Positions 49,560 to 59,009 of a stretch of DNA of 64,000 bases are shown here, piece after piece. The stretch is from Saccharopolyspora hirsuta (lineage in GTDB: Bacteria; Actinomycetota; Actinomycetes; Mycobacteriales; Pseudonocardiaceae): assembly GCF_008630535.1 (NCBI RefSeq), contig NZ_VWPH01000001.1:620001-684000 (forward strand), written 5' to 3'. The notes beneath the pieces were generated by a model, which was not told where the DNA came from, ran no database searches, and saw nothing but the letters and a program-made list of their open reading frames with translations. Positions within the stretch are counted from its first letter, which is position 1; every line of letters begins with the position of its first letter. The position numbers were made by a program, and so were the translations under genes.

Positions 49560-50450
49560 ATGACCCAGGCTGTCTCGCTGATCTCGCGAGTGTCCACTGT
49601 CGACGTCGATCCCGCGGACCGGGTGGCCGCGTGGGAGGAGTACAACCGCCGCGCCCTGGTGGGGTTGACCTGCTCGCCCTATGCCGAGCAGGGGTTGCTG
49701 GCGACGCAGACCAACGTGCGGTTCGGCGCGCTGCGGATGGCCGACATCGCGGGCAACGAGCACGTCATCGAGCGGACTTCGGCGGCCTGCCGCGCGCTGC
49801 CGAAGGATTCGGTGTTCGCCAGCCTGGTGCTGTCCGGGGAGGCCGTGTTCTACCACGGGCAGGGCTGCCTCACCCTCGGCGCGGGCGAGCTGGTCATGTA
49901 CGACACCCGCCGGTCCTACCTGTTCGGCTTCGCCGCGCCGATGCGGCAGCTGCTGGTGGACATCCCGCGCGAGCTGTTCGCCGAGGTGCCCAGTCCGGTC
50001 CGGTTCAGCGCGGACAGCGCGGCGCTGCGGGCGTTGCGCACGCTGCTGGAGGACGTGGCGGCTCGCCCGGAGGCGGTGGCCGACGGCGCGGACGAGACCG
50101 TGCTGGACCTGTTGCGGGCGTTGGCCAGCGGCGGTGCGGCACCGCTGTTCGCGGCCAAGGACTACATCGACCGCCACCTCGGCGACCACGAGCTGAGCCC
50201 GGCCCGGGTGGCCGCCGCGATCGGCATGTCCGTGCGGCACCTGGGCAGGTTGTTCGCCGCCGAAGGCGACACCCCGGCCCGCTACGTGCTGCGCCGACGG
50301 CTGGCGAGAGCCCGGCGCGACCTCGCCGACCCCGCGATTCGGCACCGCACGATCGCCGACATCGCGCACCGCTGGGGCTTCGCCAGCCACGCCCACTTCA
50401 CTCGCGTGTTCCGCGCCGAGTACGGCCACCCGCCGACGGACCTGCGCTGA
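49560..50450 (+). CDS. AraC-family regulator
   Basis: A 296-residue activator. The N-terminal half is a cupin-like ligand/dimer domain (SLVLSGEAVFYHGQGCLTLG, ELVMYDTRRSYLFGF). The C-terminal half holds two helix-turn-helix motifs (SPARVAAAIGMSVRHLGRLF and TIADIAHRWGFASHAHFTRVF). CAGGAGG precedes the ATG. It follows the decayed cluster by 62 bp, and may have controlled it or the catabolic genes further on. Confidence 0.9.
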   Translation: MTQAVSLISRVSTVDVDPADRVAAWEEYNRRALVGLTCSPYAEQGLLATQTNVRFGALRMADIAGNEHVIERTSAACRALPKDSVFASLVLSGEAVFYHGQGCLTLGAGELVMYDTRRSYLFGFAAPMRQLLVDIPRELFAEVPSPVRFSADSAALRALRTLLEDVAARPEAVADGADETVLDLLRALASGGAAPLFAAKDYIDRHLGDHELSPARVAAAIGMSVRHLGRLFAAEGDTPARYVLRRRLARARRDLADPAIRHRTIADIAHRWGFASHAHFTRVFRAEYGHPPTDLR

Positions 50451-50468
50451 GCCGGGCCACGATGTGGT

Positions 50469-50510
50469 CCGATTTCAATGGAAATCGGAGGTGCGATTTC
50501 CATTGAAATC
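50469..50510. terminator. Paired GATTTC-N4-GAAATC palindromes with 6-bp loop
   Basis: Arms 50469-50486 and 50493-50510 (CGATTTCAATGGAAATCG and its reverse complement) around GAGGTG, between convergent AraC and MFS genes. Third copy of the paired form seen at 3221 and 31805. Confidence 0.82.
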
Positions 50511-50524
50511 GCGTTCCCGGCGGG

Positions 50525-51670
50525 TCAGGACTTGGAGATGACGGCGGCGCAGGCGGTGGAGAGCAGGACCGCCGCCAGGGAGACGCAGAGCATCGCGGTG
50601 TAGCCGCTCGTCGTGCCGACGAGCAGGCCTGCCAGGTACGGGCCGATCGCGAATCCGCCGCCGATCATCAGGTTCGCGCTGTTCATGACCTGGGTTCCGC
50701 GGCTCACGGCGGCCAGCGCGGTCAGCAGGTTCGGCAGCAGGAACGTCCAGGCGAACTTGAAGACCACGGCCGCCACCGCGAACCGGATCAGGCCGGGCCC
50801 GCCCAGCAGCAGCGCGATGCTCGCGGTCAGCGCCGCGTACCCGCTGAGCAGGTAGGTGCGGCGGCGCGGGCTGTCGCCGATGAGCGTGGCGATCAGGGCG
50901 GAGCCTATCCCGGCCGCGGTCGCCACCGACAGCACCACGCTGGTGTCGGAGAGGTCGGTGCCCGCCGCCGAGGAGATCCCGGCCATGAACGTCCACACCC
51001 CGCTCAGCGCCACGTAGAACAGGAAGATCCCCGCCAGCCCCAGGGCGAACCGGACGCCCGGCGTGCGCCGCGAGGTCGGCTCCTGCGCCGTCAGGCCGCC
51101 GCGCAGCAGGCGCACCACCGGCAGGCACAGCACCCCGAGCGCGGCCATCGTCCAGTACACCGCCGCGACCGGGGCACCGGCGAACACGACCGGGAACACC
51201 GCGAGGATCAGCGCGCCCATCGCCAGCTGGCTCACCACGAAGATGCCGAACGCGCGGCCGGGGTTCGAGGTGCGGGCGCTGAGGCTGAGCAGGACGATCG
51301 TGATCGACCCGGCCGCCAGCGAGGTGATCACCCGGACCGCGACCAGCAGCGGGAAGCTGTCCAGCAGCCCGGAGACGACGTTGCCCGCGATGAACACCGC
51401 GGTGCAGCAGTAGGTCGCGGTGCGCGGGTCGATCCGGCCCAGCCACAGGTAGGCGGGCAGGGTGGCGAGGCTGAACGCGCCGAGCTCCAGCGAGAACAGC
51501 CCGCCGAGCTGGCCCGGGGTCAGGGCGAACTGCGCGGTGAGCGCGCCGCCGATCACCGGGGCGGTCAGCAGCACGGTGTAGAGCACCGCGCTGTAGACAC
51601 CGATGAAGGTGCCAGCAGCCCGGTCCGAGGTGGTGCGCGCGGGCGCGGCGGTGAGCCCGGTGGTCGGCAT
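50525..51670 (-). CDS. MFS transporter (AraJ-like)
   Basis: A 381-residue, 12-TMS transporter. Several helices are plain (FIGVYSAVLYTVLLTAPVIG at the start, VISKS at the end). The loop motif after TM2 reads LWLGRIDPRTATYC, with a weak MFS signature. The ATG at 51670 is preferred over 51682 because GGGG lies before it. It is divergent from the MoaF-like gene and faces the AraC gene, so it probably belongs to the catabolic region. Confidence 0.85.
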   Translation of the reverse strand: MPTTGLTAAPARTTSDRAAGTFIGVYSAVLYTVLLTAPVIGGALTAQFALTPGQLGGLFSLELGAFSLATLPAYLWLGRIDPRTATYCCTAVFIAGNVVSGLLDSFPLLVAVRVITSLAAGSITIVLLSLSARTSNPGRAFGIFVVSQLAMGALILAVFPVVFAGAPVAAVYWTMAALGVLCLPVVRLLRGGLTAQEPTSRRTPGVRFALGLAGIFLFYVALSGVWTFMAGISSAAGTDLSDTSVVLSVATAAGIGSALIATLIGDSPRRRTYLLSGYAALTASIALLLGGPGLIRFAVAAVVFKFAWTFLLPNLLTALAAVSRGTQVMNSANLMIGGGFAIGPYLAGLLVGTTSGYTAMLCVSLAAVLLSTACAAVISKS

Positions 51671-51721
51671 GGCGGACCCCATTCGTCGTCGGGATGTCGG
51701 AGGAGGACACTGCCCGGGGTG

Positions 51722-51760
51722 CCGGTTTCCGCGCAGTTCCACTCGAAACCGCGGAACCGG
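51722..51760. promoter_or_regulatory. Imperfect inverted repeat between the MFS and MoaF-like genes
   Basis: CCGGTTTCCGCG (51722-51733) pairs with CGCGGAACCGG (51750-51760) with one bulged T; nested inside, GGTTTC and GAAACC form an inverted repeat with 15-bp spacing. Candidate operator for the divergent genes. Confidence 0.35.
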
Positions 51761-51919
51761 GAGGCGCACAGCATGGCGCGGTCCCGGCGCCGGTGGCGCC
51801 GATCGGGCGGTGCGCGTGCACGCAGCGACAAGGACGGTGCAGTCCGGGACAAGACACCGCCGGGCGCCCGGCGGGATCGTCGAGCACGTCCCGCCACCGG
51901 AAGTCACCGAGGACGATCG

Positions 51920-52729
51920 ATGACGACGCTTTCCGACACCGCCACCTGGCCGCCGCTCAACGAGCTCGCCGACGGCTTCGACGCCAACAAGGGGCCGACC
52001 ACCACCGCGCTGGTCGACCGCACGATCACGCTGGTCAACGCCAACGGATCCCGCGTCGAGCACCAGTTCACCCGCGACGAGGTGCGCTGGGACTACGTCG
52101 CGGCGGAAGGGGACCCGCACGGCGACGAGCGCGGTGCGGACCGCTACGAGGCGTTCGAGGTCGACGACCAGCTCCACTACGTGCAGTTCCACACCAGCTC
52201 CCGCCCGAACGACGCGGTGTCGCTGCTGCTGGACCTGCGCAGCGGCCGGGCGCTGAGCGTGGTGAGCACGATCGGCGACACCGCGCCGCGGGTGTCGCAG
52301 GGGTTCATGCCCGGTGTCATCGAGGGCGCGGAGGTCACCGGTGCCGAACCGGCGCCGACCACGAGCCTGGTGGGCCGCCGGGTGATGTGGGTGTACAGCG
52401 AGGAGCACGCCTACGAGCACGTCTACCTGAGCCCGCACTGGTACACCTGGCACTGCCTGGCCGGTCCGGAGCGCGGCCTGGCCGACACCGACGAGCACAT
52501 CACCTACCAGCTGCGCCCGGGGATCCACGTGTTCGCCTGGCGGGAGAAGGTGATCCCGTGCGCGGCGGTCACCGTGGCCGACCACCGGAACGCGCGCAGC
52601 ATCCGCTCCCACGGCGCGCTGTTCGGCCTCGACGAGTCCGGTACCGAGGCCACCCACTTCACCTTCGGCGCGCACGGGCGCCTGCTGAGCACGACCGTGC
52701 ACCCGGCCGAGTACGACCCCGCCCGCTGA
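51920..52729 (+). CDS. MoaF-like (molybdenum cofactor biosynthesis F family) protein
   Basis: A 269-residue protein with two MoaF-type beta-barrel halves: N-terminal WPPLNELADGFDANKGPTTT and C-terminal VYSEEHAYEHVYLSPHWYTW with CLAGPERGLADTDEH. MoaF is named for an association with molybdopterin genes, but none are present here, so the role is open; a small-molecule binding or hydrolase-associated function is possible. The ATG at 51920 is where similarity begins. An amidohydrolase gene starts 9 bp downstream. Confidence 0.85.
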   Translation: MTTLSDTATWPPLNELADGFDANKGPTTTALVDRTITLVNANGSRVEHQFTRDEVRWDYVAAEGDPHGDERGADRYEAFEVDDQLHYVQFHTSSRPNDAVSLLLDLRSGRALSVVSTIGDTAPRVSQGFMPGVIEGAEVTGAEPAPTTSLVGRRVMWVYSEEHAYEHVYLSPHWYTWHCLAGPERGLADTDEHITYQLRPGIHVFAWREKVIPCAAVTVADHRNARSIRSHGALFGLDESGTEATHFTFGAHGRLLSTTVHPAEYDPAR

Positions 52730-52738
52730 GGAGCTGCC

Positions 52739-54397
52739 GTGGACACCGCAGACCTGATCCTGACCAGCGCCACCGTGTACACAGTGGACCCCGAACGGCC
52801 GTGGGCGACGGATCTGGCGATATCCGGGGAGAAGGTGCTGGCGGTCGGCGACCGCGACGAGGTGGCCCGGCACCGCGGACCCGGCACCGCGGTGGTCGAC
52901 CTCGGCGGCGCGTTCGTGACGCCCGGTCTGGTCGACGTGCACAACCACCACGCGCTGGCCGGGATGGCCGACCTCTTCGAGCTGTCCGTGGACCCCGCGG
53001 CCGACCTGGCGCAGGTGCTCGCGGCCGTCGCCGAGCGGGCGCGGGCGTCGGGGCCGGACGAGTGGGTGGTCGGCGGGTCGTGGGGCTCGCACCTGGTCGG
53101 CGAGCTGTCCCGGGAGCAGGCGCTGCGGGCGCTGGACGAGGCGTCCTGCGGCAGGCCGGTGCTGCTGTCGGACGACAGCCACCACAACCGGTGGGTGAAC
53201 TCGCGGGCCCTGCAGCTGGCGGGGATCGGCGCGGACACCGCGGACCCGGACGGCGGGGCGATCGTGCGGGACCGGGACACCGGGCGCCCGACCGGGCTGC
53301 TGCTGGAGCGCGCCGGGATCGCCGCGGCCCGGGCGGTCCACGACGCCGCGGCCCCGACCGCCGAGCAGCACCGCCGCGCTTCGCGGCGGGCGGTGGAGAT
53401 CCTGCACTCCTACGGCATCACCGCCTTCCAGGACGCCGGTGCGTCGCGGGAGGTCATGCGGGCGCTGCAGGAGCTGGACGGCGACGGCGAGCTCACCGCG
53501 TGGGTGGTCAGCTCGATGCTGATCAACGACCCGATCTTCGGGTTCTCCCCGATCGGCGCGGAGCTGCTGGCCGAGGGGGAGCGGTACCGCAGCACGCACC
53601 ACCGGCCGGGCTTCGTCAAGATCTTCCTCGACGGGGTGCCGCCGACGCGCACCGCCGCGTTCCTCGACCCCTACCTGCCCGACCACGTGCACGGCGCGCA
53701 CCACCACGGCGAGCTGAGCATGCCGCCGGAGGAGCTCGCCGGTTGGCTGCGGACGGTGGCCGAGGCCGGGCTGTCCGCGAAGATCCACTGCACGGGTGAT
53801 GCTTCGGTGCGCGCGACGCTGGACGCGGTGGCGAAGGTCCGCGCGGACGGCAACCGGGCGAGCCGGTTCCAGATCGCGCACGGGCAGTTCGTGCACCCGC
53901 AGGACGTGCCGCGCTTCGCGGAGCTGGACGTCAGCGCCGACATCTCGCCGTTCCTGTGGTTCCCCGGGGTCATCCCGGCGGCCATCGCCGAGGTGCGCCC
54001 GCCGGAGCTGGCCGGGCGGATGCAGCCCAACCGGGCGCTGCTGGACTCCGGGGCGCTGGTGGCGGGCGGTTCGGACTGGCCGGTGAGCACCTCGCCGAAC
54101 GCGTGGGAGGGCATCCAGGGCCTGGTGACCAGGCAGGACCCCAGCGGGGCGTACGCCGGTTCGCTCTGGCCGGAGCAGGCGCTGTCGCTGGCTGAGGCGA
54201 TCGAGGTGTTCACCCTCAACGGGGCGCGGGCGATGGGGCTGGCGGAGGTGACCGGGTCGCTCGTGCCGGGCAAGTCGGCGGACTTCGTCGTCACCGACCG
54301 CAACCCGTTCGACGGCCCGGTGACCGAGGTGGCCAGCACGGTCGTCGAGGAGACCTGGTTCGCCGGTCGCCGGGTCCACCGGCGCTCGGACCGCTGA
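52739..54397 (+). CDS. Amidohydrolase family 3 (YtcJ-like)
   Basis: A 552-residue metal-dependent hydrolase. HxH is H68 and H70 in VDVHNHHAL, a later His is in KIHCTGDASV, and the Asp is in AGGSDWPVSTS. It closely resembles the 534-residue protein at 1441. The tight spacing after the MoaF-like gene suggests joint expression. The substrate is unknown, but extracellular or imported amides are likely from the nearby transporter and esterases. Confidence 0.88.
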   Translation: MDTADLILTSATVYTVDPERPWATDLAISGEKVLAVGDRDEVARHRGPGTAVVDLGGAFVTPGLVDVHNHHALAGMADLFELSVDPAADLAQVLAAVAERARASGPDEWVVGGSWGSHLVGELSREQALRALDEASCGRPVLLSDDSHHNRWVNSRALQLAGIGADTADPDGGAIVRDRDTGRPTGLLLERAGIAAARAVHDAAAPTAEQHRRASRRAVEILHSYGITAFQDAGASREVMRALQELDGDGELTAWVVSSMLINDPIFGFSPIGAELLAEGERYRSTHHRPGFVKIFLDGVPPTRTAAFLDPYLPDHVHGAHHHGELSMPPEELAGWLRTVAEAGLSAKIHCTGDASVRATLDAVAKVRADGNRASRFQIAHGQFVHPQDVPRFAELDVSADISPFLWFPGVIPAAIAEVRPPELAGRMQPNRALLDSGALVAGGSDWPVSTSPNAWEGIQGLVTRQDPSGAYAGSLWPEQALSLAEAIEVFTLNGARAMGLAEVTGSLVPGKSADFVVTDRNPFDGPVTEVASTVVEETWFAGRRVHRRSDR

Positions 54398-54493
54398 GCT
54401 GCGAGCAGCCGGAATCCGCTGCTGCGCCAAGCGAAACGGTGGGGCGATCGGGCGAACCGGTGCGCCCGAACGACAGGTACGATGATCGATGTC

Positions 54494-54536
54494 GGCCGCG
54501 TGCTTCCCGCATTCCCCCTCGGGAAAGCACGCGGCC
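54494..54536. terminator. Bidirectional terminator hairpin
   Basis: A 15/16-bp stem with one bulged A (54494-54508 with 54521-54536) lies between the convergent amidohydrolase and esterase genes. Confidence 0.75.
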
Positions 54537-54541
54537 GGCCT

Positions 54542-55510
54542 TCAGCTCGTGCCGAGCACCCGGCGCAGCCAGGAGTCCCGCGCCGCCGCGGCGGCCCGGG
54601 ACACCGCCGCGGCCGGGGAGAACCCGGCGAAGCCGTGGTACCCGCCCGACCACACGTGCAGCTCGGCCCGTCCACCGGTCGCCCAGATCCGGGTCGCGTA
54701 GTCGACGGCCTCGTCGCGGAAGACCTCCGCGGCACCGACCGAGACGAACGCCGGTGGCAGCCCGGACAGGTCCTCGGCGCGCGCCGGTGCCTCGTACGGC
54801 GTGACCTCGTCGGTGCCGCGCCGCGGTCCGAGCAGCGCGTTCCACGCCGTGTCGTTGTTGTTGCGGTCCCAGGCGCCGAGCCCGTCGTACTGCCTGCTGG
54901 ACACCGTCTCGTTGCGGTCGTCGAGCATCGGGCAGTCCAGCAGCTGCCCGACGAGCGCGGGCCCGCCGCGGTCGCGCGCCAGCAGCGCCACGGCCGCGCT
55001 CAGCCCGCCGCCCGCGCTCGACCCGCCGACCAGGACGCGCGCCGGGTCCACGCCGAGTTCCTCGGCGTGCTCGGCGAACCAGAGCAGGCCCGCGTAGCAG
55101 TCCTCGGCCGCGGCGGGCGCGGGGTGCTCGGGGGCGAGGCGGTATTCGACGGTAGCTGCCACGGCGCCGAACCTCAGCACGTCCTCGACCAGCCCGGCAG
55201 CGCCGAAGGCGCGGTTGCCGAGCACCATTCCGCCGCCATGGATGCTGTAGATGCCCGGAGCGCCGCTGGCCCCTCCGCTCGGGCGCAAAACGGTCAGGGG
55301 CACGTCCGGTGCGCCCGGCGGTCCTGGGGCCGTGACGTGCTCGACTTCCACCGGCCGGTCGCCGACCACCGCTTCGATCGGCGGGACGAGGGTGTCGAAG
55401 TGCTCGCGGTTGGCCAGGATCGTGTCCGCGCGCAGCGGGATCGGCTCGACGAGGTCGAGGAAAGCGGCCAGGCCGGGTTCCAGCTCGGGGTCGTAGGGAA
55501 CCGGGGTCAC
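54542..55510 (-). CDS. Alpha/beta hydrolase, HSL-type esterase (copy 2)
   Basis: A 322-residue esterase of the hormone-sensitive-lipase type. The oxyanion-hole HGGG is in YSIHGGGMVLG, the nucleophile Ser in VGGSSAGGGLSA, and the Asp/His pair near VDYATRIW and GGYHGFAGF. Its GTG start overlaps the stop of the previous esterase by 4 bases (GTGA). It is a paralogue of that protein along its whole length. It probably cleaves carboxyl esters of small acids. Confidence 0.88.
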   Translation of the reverse strand: MTPVPYDPELEPGLAAFLDLVEPIPLRADTILANREHFDTLVPPIEAVVGDRPVEVEHVTAPGPPGAPDVPLTVLRPSGGASGAPGIYSIHGGGMVLGNRAFGAAGLVEDVLRFGAVAATVEYRLAPEHPAPAAAEDCYAGLLWFAEHAEELGVDPARVLVGGSSAGGGLSAAVALLARDRGGPALVGQLLDCPMLDDRNETVSSRQYDGLGAWDRNNNDTAWNALLGPRRGTDEVTPYEAPARAEDLSGLPPAFVSVGAAEVFRDEAVDYATRIWATGGRAELHVWSGGYHGFAGFSPAAAVSRAAAAARDSWLRRVLGTS

Positions 55511-56457
55511 AGCGCCAGCACCCGCCGCAGCCAGGACAGCCGCGCGGCCAGCGCGGCCCGGGTGATCTCGGCCGCCGGGGCGAGGATGTCGAAGCCGTGG
55601 CAGCCGCCGCTCCACACGTGCAGCTCGGCGCTGCCGCCGGTGCCCCAGATCCGCCGGGCGTAGTCGACGTCCTCGTCGCGGAACCCCTCGGCGCTGCCGA
55701 CCTCGACGAACGCGTGCGGCAAGTTCGACAGGTCGGCGGCCCGGCTGGGCGCGGCGGCGGGGGAGACCTCGGTGGCACCGCCGAGCAGCGCCGACCACCC
55801 CGCGAGGTTGGCCTCCCGGGGCCAGGGGCCGAGCCCCCGGTACTGGTGGCTGGACACCGTGGTGTTCGTGTCGTCGATCATCGGGCACAACAGCAGCTGA
55901 CCGGCCAGCGCCGGACCGCCGCGGTCGCGCGCCAGCAGCGCCACTCCCGCCGACAGGCCGCCGCCCGCGCTACCGCCCATCACCACGATCCGCGCCGGGG
56001 CGATGCCGAGCTCCGCCGCGTGCGCCGCGGTCCACACCAGGCCCGCGTAGCAGTCCTCCACCGGCGCCGGGTGCGGGTGCTCGGGTGCCAAGCGGTACTC
56101 GACGTTGACGGCGACGACGCCGAGTTCCAGCACCAGGTCCACGAGGCGCTGGTTGTCCATGTCCCGGGTGCCGACCATCATGCCGCCGCCGTGGATGTTG
56201 TACAGCGCGGGAACCGGGTGTTCCCGGCCGCGCGGGCTCAGCACGGTGAGCGCGATGTCCGGGGCGCCGTCCGGACCCGGGGCGGTGTGCTCGGCGACGT
56301 CGACCGGGCGGTCACCGATGACCTCCGCAACCGGAGGGAACGCCGAAGCCATGGCGCGCCGCAGGTCCGGGAGTGCCTCGGCGGTGTAGTCGGATCGGGT
56401 CGGTGTTTCCCAGGCGATGTCCACCTCGGGGTCGAAAGGCACTGGGGTGTGGGGCAT
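55507..56457 (-). CDS. Alpha/beta hydrolase, HSL-type esterase (copy 1)
   Basis: A 316-residue esterase with HGGG in YNIHGGGMMVG, nucleophile motif VMGGSAGGGLSA, and a conserved EVGSAEGFRDEDVDYARRIW with the final His in GCHGFDI. It resembles its downstream neighbour, so the pair probably arose by gene duplication. GGAGG lies 5 bases before the ATG. It is the second gene of the aldo-keto reductase operon. Confidence 0.88.
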   Translation of the reverse strand: MPHTPVPFDPEVDIAWETPTRSDYTAEALPDLRRAMASAFPPVAEVIGDRPVDVAEHTAPGPDGAPDIALTVLSPRGREHPVPALYNIHGGGMMVGTRDMDNQRLVDLVLELGVVAVNVEYRLAPEHPHPAPVEDCYAGLVWTAAHAAELGIAPARIVVMGGSAGGGLSAGVALLARDRGGPALAGQLLLCPMIDDTNTTVSSHQYRGLGPWPREANLAGWSALLGGATEVSPAAAPSRAADLSNLPHAFVEVGSAEGFRDEDVDYARRIWGTGGSAELHVWSGGCHGFDILAPAAEITRAALAARLSWLRRVLAL

Positions 56458-56468
56458 TTCGCCTCCTG

Positions 56469-57428
56469 TCAGGGTCCTTCCGGGTCGACGGCGTCGCGGT
56501 CGGCCCAGAACGGTTCGACCAGCGCGCGCAGCTCCTCGGCGCCGATGCGCGCCAGCAGGTCGAAGGCGCCGATGTTCTGCTCGACCTGCGCCAGTCGGCT
56601 CGCGCCGACCAGCGTCGAGACGTTGGCCGGGTGGGTGAGGGTGAACGCGACGCACAGCTGCGCCGGTGTGGTGTCCAGCTTGTGCGCGAGGTCGGCGAGC
56701 ACCGGGACGGATGCGACGATCGCCTCCCGCACCCCGCCCGGGTCGCGCCCGATGGCGCGCTCGGGGGTGGTGTTGCCCGCGAGGATCCCGCCTTCCAGCA
56801 CGTCGGAGGCCTCCAGCTGGAACCCGGTGCGGAACAGCTCGGCGAACGGCGCACCGTCCGGAATGGACCGGCGCGCGATGCTGTACTTCAGCTGGGCGAG
56901 CTGCGGTCCGGGCACCTGGTCGCGGTCGGCGATGGCGCGCAGGGCGGTGATGTTCTTCGCGGACCAGTTGTTCACGCCCCAGGCGCGGATCAGTCCGGCC
57001 TCGGCGAGTTCGGCGAGGTCGCCGACCAGGTCCTCCAGCGGCACGTCGTGGCGGCGAAGGTCGCCGAGGACCACCAGGTCGGTGTGGTCGAGCCCGGTGC
57101 GCAGCAGCGTGTTCTCCAGCTGCGGGCGGAAACCGCGCGGGCCGAAGCCCTCGATCCACAGCTTCGCCGAGACCAGGAACTCGTCCCTCGGGATGCCGAT
57201 GGCCCGCATGATCGCGCCCCACAGCACGTCGGTGAACACCGGGGGAGCGCCCGGCAGGCCGTAGACGCCGACGTCGAAGAGGGTGACGCCGCGGTCGAGG
57301 GCGAAGCGGACCATCGCCACCGCGTCGGCGAAGTCCACCCGGTCGTAGGTGTGCCAGGAACCCAGCGAGAGCGCCGAGGCCTCGAGGTCGGTGGTCCCGA
57401 TGCGGTGGCGCGGAACGGTGGTGTGCAC
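56469..57428 (-). CDS. Aldo-keto reductase family oxidoreductase
   Basis: A 319-residue (beta/alpha)8 NADPH-dependent reductase. The sequence has the family opening RHRIGTTDLEASALSLGSWH, FDVGVYGLPG with the position of the catalytic Tyr, VSAKLW with the Lys, and the cofactor segment STLVGASRLAQVEQN. The GTG at 57428 has AGGAG upstream; the longer TTG start lacks one. It heads a three-gene minus-strand operon with two esterases. Confidence 0.85.
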   Translation of the reverse strand: MHTTVPRHRIGTTDLEASALSLGSWHTYDRVDFADAVAMVRFALDRGVTLFDVGVYGLPGAPPVFTDVLWGAIMRAIGIPRDEFLVSAKLWIEGFGPRGFRPQLENTLLRTGLDHTDLVVLGDLRRHDVPLEDLVGDLAELAEAGLIRAWGVNNWSAKNITALRAIADRDQVPGPQLAQLKYSIARRSIPDGAPFAELFRTGFQLEASDVLEGGILAGNTTPERAIGRDPGGVREAIVASVPVLADLAHKLDTTPAQLCVAFTLTHPANVSTLVGASRLAQVEQNIGAFDLLARIGAEELRALVEPFWADRDAVDPEGP

Positions 57429-57478
57429 GGTCGCCAGCTCCTTCGGATCGAGCGGGTGCAACGGCGCGAACCTGGGTT

Positions 57479-57509
57479 AGTCTACAGGTGTTGACTCAAA
57501 TGTCGAGTC
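57479..57509 (-). promoter_or_regulatory. Promoter of the aldo-keto reductase operon with an inverted repeat
   Basis: On the minus strand, TCGACA (complement of 57501-57506) and TAGACT (complement of 57479-57484) stand 16 bp apart. GACTC-N7-GAGTC (57493-57509) overlaps the -35 and is a candidate operator shared with the divergent amidohydrolase gene. Confidence 0.45.
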
Positions 57510-57525
57510 CACGGCGGAGAAAGGG

Positions 57526-58896
57526 GTGCCCGTGCGTGCACCGGAGGGCAGCACCCGGGGAGCGGCCGACCTCGTCCTGCGCGGCGGGGTCGTCCGCACC
57601 ATCACCGATCAGCACCCGGACGCGACCGCGATCGCCTTGCGGGGCGGGCGGATCGTGCACGTCGGCGACGATCGCGAGGTCCTGGCGCACGCCGGTCCCG
57701 GAACCGGGATCATCGACCTGTCCGGACGGGCGGTCCTGCCCGGGATCAACGACGCGCACCTGCACGCGACCTGGCTCGGCGCGCTCTGGCCGCGAACCCT
57801 GTTCGACGGGGATTCCGCGCGCCCGTGGAATCCGTTGCGCACCAACGAACAACGCCGTGCGGCGATCCTGCGCGCCGGTGAACTGCTCAGCTCCCTCGGC
57901 ATCACCAGCTACACTGAACCAGGGCTCGGACCGGGGGAGGACGACGGGCCGACCGGTGCGTTCGGCAGTTCCGTCGTGGGGCTCTACCGCGAGCTGGCAG
58001 CGGAAGGGCGGCTGAACGCCCGCGTCACCGTGCTCTCGCTGTACGGCGAGCTCGACGGGCGGAGCTCGCTGCCCGATGTGCTGGCGGGGCTCGCGGCGCA
58101 CCGGTCCAGCGCGGATCCCCGCTGGTTGCGGTTCGCGGGCGTCAAGATCTTCGCCGACGGGATCCCGCCGATGCGCTCTGCCTACACGAACTGCTGCTAC
58201 GCCGACGGAACTGCGGCCAGCCTGCTCGTGGACGGCGACGACGACGCAGACCGCGAAGGCAACCTGGCCCGCATGGTCGCCGCCGCGCACCGGGCTGGCC
58301 TGCAGGTGGGCGTGCACGCCACCGGTGACCGGTCGATCGACGTCGTTCTCGACGCGGTCGAACGGGCGCAAGCCGAGCGCGCTGCGGACCTCGGCCACTA
58401 CGTCATCCACGGCGACATGGCGAACTCCGCGCAGCTGCAGCGCATGGCAGCTCTCGGCGTCGGCCTCGACGTGCAGCCGGGAATCGCTCTGCGCACGCGA
58501 GATCAGGTCGACGCCGTGCTGGGGCCCGGTTCGGCGGCAGCTTTCTGGCGGCTGGGAGAGGCGTTGGAGCGGGGCGTGCGGATGTGCGTGACCTCGGACG
58601 CGCCGGTGCTCTCGCCCGACTGGCGGTGTCAGATCGCGGCCGCCGACGAATGGCTGGGTCCGGCGAGCGACTTGCGGCAGCGCATGGCGCAGCTCCTGCG
58701 CTGCTGCACGGCCGAACCGGCTAGCCAGGACGGGGCTGCCGCCTGGAAGGGGGTGCTCGCTCCCGGGATGGCCGCGGATCTGTGCGTGCTGGCAGCCGAT
58801 CCGCTCGCGGTCGCACCCGGCGAGCTGCCGGAGGTCGACGTCGACCTGACCGTGGTCGACGGGCGGATCGTCCACGACCGCACCGGGATCGGCTGA
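57526..58896 (+). CDS. Amidohydrolase family 3, short form
   Basis: A 456-residue amidohydrolase, about 80-95 residues shorter than the other two in the window. HxH is in NDAHLHAT (H78, H80), a later His in VGVHATGDRSI, and the Asp in CVTSDAPVLSPDW. It keeps the metal-binding framework, so it is probably active. A GTG start with GGAGAAAGGG ahead of it is supported. It is divergent from the reductase operon. Confidence 0.85.
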   Translation: MPVRAPEGSTRGAADLVLRGGVVRTITDQHPDATAIALRGGRIVHVGDDREVLAHAGPGTGIIDLSGRAVLPGINDAHLHATWLGALWPRTLFDGDSARPWNPLRTNEQRRAAILRAGELLSSLGITSYTEPGLGPGEDDGPTGAFGSSVVGLYRELAAEGRLNARVTVLSLYGELDGRSSLPDVLAGLAAHRSSADPRWLRFAGVKIFADGIPPMRSAYTNCCYADGTAASLLVDGDDDADREGNLARMVAAAHRAGLQVGVHATGDRSIDVVLDAVERAQAERAADLGHYVIHGDMANSAQLQRMAALGVGLDVQPGIALRTRDQVDAVLGPGSAAAFWRLGEALERGVRMCVTSDAPVLSPDWRCQIAAADEWLGPASDLRQRMAQLLRCCTAEPASQDGAAAWKGVLAPGMAADLCVLAADPLAVAPGELPEVDVDLTVVDGRIVHDRTGIG

Positions 58897-59009
58897 CATT
58901 CGTCCACTGTGGTCTCCCGGATCGATGGGGTTCCGCACCCCGAATTGTGCGTATACGGTCGTAGAAAATAAACGTTCCTGATCAAAGAACCCGTTGTTCT
59001 GGAGGAAAC

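Noticed and set aside
51671..54430. N-terminal part of a 1301-codon minus-strand ORF
   Set aside because: Only the C-terminal part (50525-51670) is the true MFS gene. The rest is antisense to the MoaF-like and amidohydrolase genes and has shadow composition.
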